Source: a bacterium UBP3_UBA1247
GTDB taxonomy: Bacteria > UBA3054
Length of the DNA stretch: 6,282 bases
Assembly: GCA_002308555.1 (NCBI GenBank)
Contig: DBWD01000138.1
Location: forward strand, 2,598-8,879
Direction: 5' to 3'
The position numbers and the translations under genes are program-made. Of this stretch, positions 1-5,430 are shown piece by piece. The stretch's first letter is position 1. Each line of letters starts with the position of its first letter. The notes under the pieces were generated by a model. The model saw only the letters and a program-made list of their open reading frames with translations. It was not told the origin of the DNA and did not search any database.

Positions 1-1199
1 GTGCTCTCCGGGAATTTCTCGGCGAACTGCTTCAGGGTGTCCTCCGCTTCCTTGTATTCCTGGGCGCCCAGCAGGGCGGATCCCAGGCTGAAATACATGT
101 TCTCGGCGATCTCGCCTTCCTTGTATTCCTCAAGGCCGGCTTTCAGGTTGCGCACGGCCTCCTTGTATTCGTTGGTCTCCATGAGGGCCTGGGCGATGGC
201 CAGCCTCACCGGCGCGGCCACGTCGTTGCCCGGGTGGGCCTTTATGAACTCAAGGTAGGAATTCTCGGCCCGCTTGAAGTCGCCGGCGGAAATGTCGCTC
301 TGCACGGCGCGGAACCAGGCCTGGGTGGAGAACTCCACCTCCGGGTAAAGGCGCATGATGCCGTCGAAGCCGATCCTGGCTTCCAGGAAGTGGCCGAGCT
401 GCTCGTAGGTCTGGGCGATCTCCCAGAGGATGCCGGCGTTCTGGGCGCGGTCATCGGGTTTCTTGCCCGGGGTCTTGATTCGGCGGTAAACGTTGATGGC
501 GCCCACGTAGTTGCTGCAGCCGCGGTAAATCTCGCCCAGCTTGTAGAAGGTGGCGATGCGGACGTCCTTGTTATTGTTGGTCTTCAGGATGTTGCGCATC
601 ATCTTCTCGGCTTCCTCAGGCTGGCCGTTCCTGACGTAGATCTCCGCCAGGACGTAGGACGAGGGAATGAAAAGCTCGTGGTTGGGGTTCTTGGTGAAGT
701 CCGCGATGGCTTTCTTAGCCTCATCGTATTTGCCCTTCTTGACCAGCACCTTGGCGTACTCCAGGTAGGCGGAGTTTCTAGCCGGGCTCTTGGGCACTTC
801 CCTCAGGAATTTCTGGACCAGCGCCAGCGCCTCGTCGTATTTGCCCTGGGCCACCAGGACGTGGGCTTTCGCGACTTTGGCCTCGTCCACGCGCTGGATG
901 GTGTCGGCGTATTTGCCGTAGCGCTGGGAAAGCTTGTCCAGAGTCTTGTTGGCGTCCTCGTAGCGGCCCACTTCCACGTAGGCCATGGCCAGCTGGTAAA
1001 GCACTTCCATGTTGGCCGGGTGGAAAGGATAGTTCTTCTCGGCGTTCTCCAGGGCCGGAATGGCGGAAGTGAGGGCCTTGTCAGCCATTTTCAGGGCTTT
1101 GTTGACCGCCTCCTCCGCCTGCGCGGAAGGCGCGGCGCCGCAGACGGCGCTGAAAACAAAAAGGAAAGCTAAAAGAGAAAGCAGTTTCGTGATCTTCAT
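1..1199 (-). CDS. Exported tetratricopeptide-repeat (TPR) protein, C-terminus cut by window edge
   Basis: I see an open frame of 399 codons reading leftward from an ATG at 1199, with no stop before the window edge, so the C-terminus is missing. Residues 1-28 look like a signal peptide: Lys at positions 2 and 5, a hydrophobic core, and a signal peptidase I type site (AQA before EE). Cys20 is not in a good lipobox, so a lipoprotein is less likely. About nine TPR-like helix pairs follow, at roughly 63-96, 107-138, 143-170, 178-207, 214-242, 255-286, 291-322, 328-360 and 366-397. Several carry the G-x-Y-x-E-A core. TPRs are protein-binding scaffolds, so this is probably a periplasmic or envelope adaptor, loosely like BamD/CpoB-type TPR proteins; the partner is unknown. 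The start is supported by an AAGGA Shine-Dalgarno 6 bases upstream and a consensus promoter behind it. No enzymatic domain is visible in the part present. Confidence 0.9.
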   Translation of the reverse strand, partial: MKITKLLSLLAFLFVFSAVCGAAPSAQAEEAVNKALKMADKALTSAIPALENAEKNYPFHPANMEVLYQLAMAYVEVGRYEDANKTLDKLSQRYGKYADTIQRVDEAKVAKAHVLVAQGKYDEALALVQKFLREVPKSPARNSAYLEYAKVLVKKGKYDEAKKAIADFTKNPNHELFIPSSYVLAEIYVRNGQPEEAEKMMRNILKTNNNKDVRIATFYKLGEIYRGCSNYVGAINVYRRIKTPGKKPDDRAQNAGILWEIAQTYEQLGHFLEARIGFDGIMRLYPEVEFSTQAWFRAVQSDISAGDFKRAENSYLEFIKAHPGNDVAAPVRLAIAQALMETNEYKEAVRNLKAGLEEYKEGEIAENMYFSLGSALLGAQEYKEAEDTLKQFAEKFPES

Positions 1200-1227
1200 A
1201 GATATTCCTTAACTGATTATTAAAGAT

Positions 1228-1256
1228 ATTATACCTTTTCGGCCAACCGGTGTCAA
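1228..1256 (-). promoter_or_regulatory. Consensus sigma-70 promoter of the TPR gene
   Basis: Read on the minus strand, TTGACA (1256-1251) and TATAAT (1233-1228) both match the sigma-70 consensus exactly and are separated by the optimal 17 bases. Transcription should start near 1221, giving a leader of about 20 bases that contains the AAGGA ribosome binding site. This implies strong constitutive expression unless a repressor acts here. Confidence 0.85.
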
Positions 1257-1275
1257 ACCGAAACCCCGTTTGAAA

Positions 1276-1304
1276 TTGCATTCCCCCGGGCTTTCTGCTA
1301 AAAT
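1276..1304 (+). promoter_or_regulatory. Extended -10 sigma-70 promoter of rnfB
   Basis: TTGCAT (1276-1281) and TAAAAT (1299-1304) are spaced 17 bases apart, and TG at 1296-1297 makes an extended -10 element. The predicted start is near 1311, about 35 bases before the rnfB ATG. Its -35 lies only about 20 bases from the -35 of the divergent TPR promoter, so one bound regulator could affect both. A small inverted repeat, CAAAC (1254-1258) and GTTTG (1268-1272), lies between them but is too weak to call an operator. Confidence 0.65.
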
Positions 1305-1345
1305 TTTTCCAATCTTGAGATAACCTTCAAAAACGCAGGTTTGAA

Positions 1346-2179
1346 ATGCTCTACGCGCTTATTTGCATGGGAGGCCTGGGCCTCCTCTTCGGCATGGGGC
1401 TCGCCGTGGCCTCGAAAGTTTTCGCCGTGAAGACCGACCCCAGGGTGGAAGCCATCCTGGAGATACTGCCCAACGCCAACTGCGGCGGCTGCGGCTTCGC
1501 CGGCTGCTCGGCCTACGCCTCGGCGGTCGCCGAAGGCAAGGCCGCCTTCGACCACTGCGCCCCCGGCGGCAAGGAAGTGGCCCAGAAGATCGCCGCCATC
1601 ATGGGCCAGGAACTGGGCGACTTCGAGAAGAACGTGGCCTACCTGCGCTGCCAGGGCCATTCCTCCTTCGAGACGGACTACAGCGGACCCCAGACCTGCG
1701 CCGCGGCCGCCATCCCCGCCCAGGGCCCCTACTCCTGCAAGTTCTCCTGCCTGAAATTCGGCGACTGCGTGCAAGCCTGCCAGTTCGGCGCCATCTCCAT
1801 AGAGCCGGGCCAGCTGCCCAAGATCGACACGGAACTGTGCGGCGGCTGCGGCGGCTGCATGCGGGCCTGCCCCAGGAAAGTCATCGCCGTGGGCCCCGTC
1901 TCCCGCTCCATCCAGGTCAGCTGCCTCTCCCAGGACAAGCCCGTAGTCAAGCGCAAATTCTGCCCCACGGCCTGCATCGGCTGCCAGAAGTGCGTGAAGA
2001 ACTGCCCCGCGGGCGCCATCAGCATGGACGGCCTGGTCGCCAGGATCGACAAGAGCAAGTGCACCATGTGCGGACTCTGCCTCCAGAACTGCCCCACGAA
2101 AGCCATCCTGGATTTCATGCCAAAGCAGGAGGAGCCCGTGGCCGAGGCGACCGAAGCCGCCGCCGGGCAGCCTGCCTGA
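1346..2179 (+). CDS. rnfB: Electron transport complex subunit RnfB (long, polyferredoxin form)
   Basis: RnfB is the iron-sulfur subunit of the membrane Rnf complex, which couples electron flow between ferredoxin and NAD to Na+ or H+ movement; RnfB is thought to accept electrons from ferredoxin. The 277 residues show an N-terminal membrane helix (about 1-26). A Fes-type cluster motif follows, with Cys46, Cys49, Cys54 and Cys71 (CGGCGFAGC core). Next come the RnfB linker cysteines Cys102 and Cys118, then four ferredoxin-like Cys sets: 131/135/141/145, 165/168/171/175, 210/213/216/220 and 239/242/245/249. This is longer than the roughly 190-residue RsxB of E. coli and resembles the Bacteroidota/Clostridia type. 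The last 15 or so residues are an Ala/Glu-rich tail. An AGG lies 6 bases before the ATG. The gene has its own promoter and terminator, and no other rnf gene is present, so whether it works in a full Rnf complex encoded elsewhere cannot be told from here. Confidence 0.95.
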   Translation: MLYALICMGGLGLLFGMGLAVASKVFAVKTDPRVEAILEILPNANCGGCGFAGCSAYASAVAEGKAAFDHCAPGGKEVAQKIAAIMGQELGDFEKNVAYLRCQGHSSFETDYSGPQTCAAAAIPAQGPYSCKFSCLKFGDCVQACQFGAISIEPGQLPKIDTELCGGCGGCMRACPRKVIAVGPVSRSIQVSCLSQDKPVVKRKFCPTACIGCQKCVKNCPAGAISMDGLVARIDKSKCTMCGLCLQNCPTKAILDFMPKQEEPVAEATEAAAGQPA

Positions 2180-2200
2180 TCTTCCCGCGATTATTTTTTC

Positions 2201-2236
2201 CGCCCGCCCCTTTTGAAGGACCGCGGGCGTTTTTTT
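2201..2236 (+). terminator. Rho-independent terminator after rnfB
   Basis: A GC-rich stem pairs CGCCCGC (2201-2207) with GCGGGCG (2223-2229). A smaller inner stem, CCTT/AAGG (2209-2212 with 2216-2219), sits inside it, and seven T follow at 2230-2236. It lies 21 bases after the rnfB stop and should make rnfB a single-gene transcript. Confidence 0.85.
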
Positions 2237-2284
2237 ACATAGGGAGAGCGAGAGCCTCCCGAAGCGACAAGGACATTCCCAGCG

Positions 2285-2527
2285 ATGAACCAAGAGCTTA
2301 CTTCCTTCCACAAAACGGTCGTCGGCGTCCAGTTTCTCTTCGTGGCCTTCGGGGCCCTGGTCCTGATGCCGCTTTTGGTGGGGCTGGACCCCTCCACGGC
2401 CATGCTCTCCGCCGGCGTGGGCGGCGCCGTGTTCACGGTGGGCAGCTTCTCCTTGAGCAGCATCGGGCTCGCGGCCATCGTCGGCATCATATTGAATCTC
2501 ATCCTGCCCGGCAGGCACGGCAAATAA
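2285..2527 (+). pseudogene. Internally deleted NCS2 (uracil/xanthine permease) remnant, 80 codons
   Basis: The 80-residue frame has an ATG, a TAA stop and an AAGGA 11 bases upstream. Residues 1-43 resemble the N-terminus of NCS2 nucleobase permeases: a short polar start, then the first membrane helix with a QFLFVAFGALVLMPLLVG-like stretch and the LDPSTAMLSAGVG motif. Residues about 48-80 resemble the C-terminal end of the same family: a G-S-F-S-L-S-S-I-G-L-A-A-I-V-G-I-type last helix ending in LNLILPG and a short basic tail. The 12 or so intervening helices that form the substrate site and H+ path are missing, so it cannot be a working permease. The family is normally above 400 residues. The join keeps the reading frame. 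It could be gene decay, an assembly collapse, or a retained two-helix small membrane protein. The family assignment is from memory of conserved motifs, not a search. Confidence 0.7.
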
Positions 2528-2530
2528 AAA

Positions 2531-2546
2531 ACGCGCGGGCGCGCGT
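2531..2546 (-). terminator. Second minus-strand hairpin terminator downstream of the kinase gene
   Basis: ACGCGC (2531-2536) pairs with GCGCGT (2541-2546) around a 4-base loop. Read on the minus strand, the hairpin is followed by a T run (complement of A at 2526-2531) that overlaps the stop codon of the permease remnant. It would act as a backup for leftward transcripts that pass the main terminator at 2554-2593. Confidence 0.45.
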
Positions 2547-2553
2547 CGCGGGC

Positions 2554-2593
2554 AAAGAAAAAAGCGGACTTCGAAAAGTCCGCTTTTTTCTTT
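2554..2593. terminator. Strong bidirectional terminator between convergent genes
   Basis: Bases 2554-2571 pair perfectly with 2576-2593: 18 bp around a CGAA tetraloop. The core is GCGGACTT/AAGTCCGC, flanked by A-rich and T-rich arms, so a U tract follows the GC core in both directions. It lies 8 bases beyond the stop of the leftward kinase gene and 26 bases beyond the stop of the rightward permease remnant, so it can end transcription from both sides. Confidence 0.93.
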
Positions 2594-2601
2594 TTCCGTT
2601 A

Positions 2602-5427
2602 TCATTTCACCAGGCCTTCCAACTCGCCCCGCTTGCGGCGCTTCGCCAAAAGTTTCTCCGTGTGCCTGGCGATCTTCTTTTCCTTCAGGAACAGCTTGGC
2701 GAGGAACTTCCTGTCCTTCTCCTCCAGCCTCTCCCGGCCCACGTAGAAGTGATAGAGCCTCAGCATGTCGGTCCGGGAGATCAGCCCGTCCTTTAGGAAA
2801 GGCAGGGCCGAGAAATAAAGGGCCGTCATATCTTTCAGGGACCAGCGGTTCAAAATTTTGGCGCCCCTGGCGAGCCTTTGCAGATCCAGGAGATGCAGGA
2901 CGTAGTCGTCCTTCATTAGGTCGCCCACCACGTAGAAGTGGCCCAGGTAAAAATCCTTGTGGACGTAGCCCGCGCCGTGGAGTTTCCTGGCGATCCCGGC
3001 GATCCTTTTGCACAGCAGGATCCTTTGCGCCAGGGGCAGGTCCAGTCCGTCCCGGAGCTGGTCCTCCACCGTCCTTCCGGGAGGCAGGGCCTCCGTCAAA
3101 AGGAAAGAGGATCTCTCCCGGAAGGCGGAGAATTTCTCGCCGAAGGCCCGGAAGGGCATGTTGGGAATGCCCAGGGAATCCGCGATCTGCATGGCCTTCC
3201 ACTCCAGCCTGGCGTTGCTCATGCGGCGGCCGTGGCGGCAGTATTCCAGCAGCGCGTCCTTCCAGGACATGCCGGTGTGGCGCTTGAGATAGTAAGTCTT
3301 CCCGCCCCGCTGGATCTTGACCACCGTGCGGCCTTTCTTCCTGGTGACGTTCTCCTCGGAGGTGATGGCGAAGTATTCCCGGAAAGTTCTGGGCAGCGTG
3401 TCCCTGATCTCGTCGTAGCAAGCCACGTTCAGGAAAACGTCCCCTACTTTCTGGTACTGGCCGTAGCCCTTCTTGACGCAGATCCGGGAGACCTTGTCCA
3501 GCCTGGCGCGCTCTTCCGCGTTCAGGGGGATCTTATCGGCGCCCGGGAAGCTGGAACGGCGGCAGTAGTTGACGTACATCCTGAGGCGCTCCTTCAGGGG
3601 CCACAGTTCCCAGAACAGATAGCGGTTCAGGAAAGCCAGGTCGGGCGCCAGGTAGCGCTTGTAAAGCCAGGGGAAGCGCCTCAGGAGCGAAAGCTCCGTG
3701 TCGTTCAGGCAGCAGGCCTTCTCCACGTCGATCAAAGTCACGCCGGCCTTGAGATCCTTGGGGTCGAAGAAAATGTGCTTGCCGAAAAGCTGCAGCTTGA
3801 AGATGCCGTGGCGGTGACAGCGCCTCAGGCAGCCGGACATGCTCATGGAAAGGCTTCTCACGATCTCGGAGCGCTCTTTCTCTTCCAGGTAAGGGGCCGA
3901 ATAAGTCTGCCAGTAGTCGAAGGGCACCAGGCCGTCCAGGTTGGCGATCATCAGATATCCGCACCAGTAGCCCTTCCACTGGGCCTCGCAGTAGGACAGG
4001 ATCTTGGGCGTCTTCACGCCCCGGCGGGTCATGCGGCGCATGTTGATGAATTCCCTTCTCAGTTCCTTCATGCCTTTGCCGTAGGCCCTCTTCACCCAGA
4101 CTTGCCCGCTGGGGCAGATGGAGCGGAAGCCGGCTTCCAGCTGGATGGAGTCGATCCTGCGGATGTTGCCTTTCTTCTCGTGCACGCGCATGACCATCAC
4201 TTCGGGAACTTCCTGGCCTTCCTTCCTCTTCCTCTCGACCTCTTCCAAGGTCATCACGTGGGTGAAGGTCTTGTAGCCGTTCCTGATGAGATAGGCCCGG
4301 GCGCCGGGAGAATAGAAGCGGTACATGACCTCCGGCACGAAGCCGCGGCCCATGAGGAAATGCAGGAAGAACTGGCGGATGGTCTGGAGCACCACTATGA
4401 GCCCGAAGACCAGGAGCCAGCAGAGCATGACCCACTTGATGAGGGCGTTCATTTTCTTCTGGTATTCCAGTTTCAGCGCGCCTTCGCAGATGACCAACGG
4501 CAGGTCGTTGGTGCCGTGCAGCTCGCTCAGTTTGAGCGCGGCCTCGGCTTTCTTGCCTTCGCCGCCGTCTATCCTCACCACCGCCCAGAAGCCGTTGGAA
4601 CGGGGCAGCAGGTAATTGTGCAGAAGATTGGTGAGACCCAGTTCCCGCCAGCGGTTGAACTGTTCGGAAACGGTCAGGGGCGGCTGCAGGGCGAAGCCGG
4701 AAGCGCCCAGGCGTCCCTTGCTGACCTTGAAAAGTCTTTTGTCCAGGCCCTGGGCCGGGGCCTCGTTCCTGAGGGCCGCGGTGTAGATCTCCTCGTCCGC
4801 CACGTCTTTCAGAAGCTCGTAGCGGTTGGTGAGCTCCAGGGGATCCACCGCCAGGAAGAGCAGGTCCTTGTAGTCCGCGATTATTTTGTCTTCCTTGGCT
4901 TTCTTCAGGATGGGATCCTTGTCGCGCCACCATTCCCAGGCCGCCTCCTCGGAGTCCACCGCCTCCACCCACATGAACTCGCGGCGGGGGCGCTTAAGGT
5001 CGTTGGTGGTGAACTGAATGAAGGCGGAATCGTCGAAGCTCAGGTTGTTGCCGTTGATGTAGCGCTCCTTGGTCTCCCGGGAGACCGGGGAGAGCAGCAC
5101 CCGCTTGGCCGAGCGGAGGTAGGATTCCCGGCCTTCCTTCCCGAAGCTCTTCAGGTAATCGTTGAACTCCTGCTCGCTCTGGTAAACGTAGGAGCGGTCC
5201 TTGGTGAAATATTCCTTCAGCTCGGCGGGGTTCTCAGGCTTGCGCCAGGCATGCAGCTGCGGCATTAGCTGCTGGTAAGTCCTGTAAGGATCGGAGATCT
5301 TGAAATAGCGCATCTTCTTGGCCAGGTGCCTTTCGGAACGCTCCAGCTGCCTGTAGTAGTAACCCAGGACTATGAAGGCCGTCAGACCCACGACCAGCCA
5401 GAATATGTATATAAGCCTGCTGCGCAT
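2602..5427 (-). CDS. Membrane-anchored tandem WaaP/Kdo-kinase-like protein (pseudokinase plus kinase)
   Basis: The 941-residue protein starts with a membrane helix (about 5-25). A mostly polar region of about 300 residues (26-327) follows, then a second membrane helix (about 328-350) and a long C-terminal part. Basic residues at the N-terminus suggest that 26-327 is extracytoplasmic and the rest cytoplasmic. Two kinase-like domains of the lipopolysaccharide (WaaP/InaA) type follow. Domain 1 (about 415-605) has a beta-3 type Lys446, helix-C Glu459 and a late Asp567 (LIDVEKA), but has Gln546 where the catalytic Asp should be (FKLQLFGKH). Domain 2 (about 690-880) is complete: Lys715, Glu742, H823-K-D825-FYLGH830 and metal-binding Asp848 (LLDLQR). 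WaaP phosphorylates heptose in the lipopolysaccharide core; the real substrate here is unknown and could be a sugar, lipid or protein. The C-terminus (about 900-941) is Lys/Arg-rich. The ATG lies 3 bases after the mnmE stop, with only a weak ribosome site, suggesting translational coupling. Family assignment is firm for domain 2 and weaker for domain 1 and the extracytoplasmic part. Confidence 0.85.
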   Translation of the reverse strand: MRSRLIYIFWLVVGLTAFIVLGYYYRQLERSERHLAKKMRYFKISDPYRTYQQLMPQLHAWRKPENPAELKEYFTKDRSYVYQSEQEFNDYLKSFGKEGRESYLRSAKRVLLSPVSRETKERYINGNNLSFDDSAFIQFTTNDLKRPRREFMWVEAVDSEEAAWEWWRDKDPILKKAKEDKIIADYKDLLFLAVDPLELTNRYELLKDVADEEIYTAALRNEAPAQGLDKRLFKVSKGRLGASGFALQPPLTVSEQFNRWRELGLTNLLHNYLLPRSNGFWAVVRIDGGEGKKAEAALKLSELHGTNDLPLVICEGALKLEYQKKMNALIKWVMLCWLLVFGLIVVLQTIRQFFLHFLMGRGFVPEVMYRFYSPGARAYLIRNGYKTFTHVMTLEEVERKRKEGQEVPEVMVMRVHEKKGNIRRIDSIQLEAGFRSICPSGQVWVKRAYGKGMKELRREFINMRRMTRRGVKTPKILSYCEAQWKGYWCGYLMIANLDGLVPFDYWQTYSAPYLEEKERSEIVRSLSMSMSGCLRRCHRHGIFKLQLFGKHIFFDPKDLKAGVTLIDVEKACCLNDTELSLLRRFPWLYKRYLAPDLAFLNRYLFWELWPLKERLRMYVNYCRRSSFPGADKIPLNAEERARLDKVSRICVKKGYGQYQKVGDVFLNVACYDEIRDTLPRTFREYFAITSEENVTRKKGRTVVKIQRGGKTYYLKRHTGMSWKDALLEYCRHGRRMSNARLEWKAMQIADSLGIPNMPFRAFGEKFSAFRERSSFLLTEALPPGRTVEDQLRDGLDLPLAQRILLCKRIAGIARKLHGAGYVHKDFYLGHFYVVGDLMKDDYVLHLLDLQRLARGAKILNRWSLKDMTALYFSALPFLKDGLISRTDMLRLYHFYVGRERLEEKDRKFLAKLFLKEKKIARHTEKLLAKRRKRGELEGLVK

Positions 5428-5430
5428 AAT

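Noticed and set aside
234..1172. A 312-codon plus-strand frame opposite the TPR gene
   Set aside because: It is a shadow of the TPR coding frame. The opposite strand has the signal peptide, the TPR repeats, a ribosome site and a perfect promoter.
1254..1272. An inverted repeat between the divergent promoters as an operator
   Set aside because: Only 5 bp per arm with a 9-base spacer, which could easily occur by chance; kept only as a remark.
2237..2284. A hairpin (GGGAG 2242-2246 with CTCCC 2256-2260) in the leader of the permease remnant, considered as a riboswitch because NCS2 genes are often purine-regulated
   Set aside because: A single 5-bp stem with a 9-base loop is present, without the conserved core of a purine, preQ1 or other riboswitch that I can recognise.
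1298..3421. A 707-codon open frame on the minus strand
   Set aside because: It runs antisense through rnfB, two terminators and the permease remnant, and out of frame through the end of the kinase gene. It has a Gly/Arg/Pro/Ala-rich composition and no motifs.
2938..5268. A 776-codon open frame on the plus strand
   Set aside because: It lies wholly antisense to the tandem kinase gene, whose frame carries recognisable motifs. Its translation is low-complexity (rich in V, H, G, Q) with no domain I recognise, as expected for antisense frames in GC-rich DNA.
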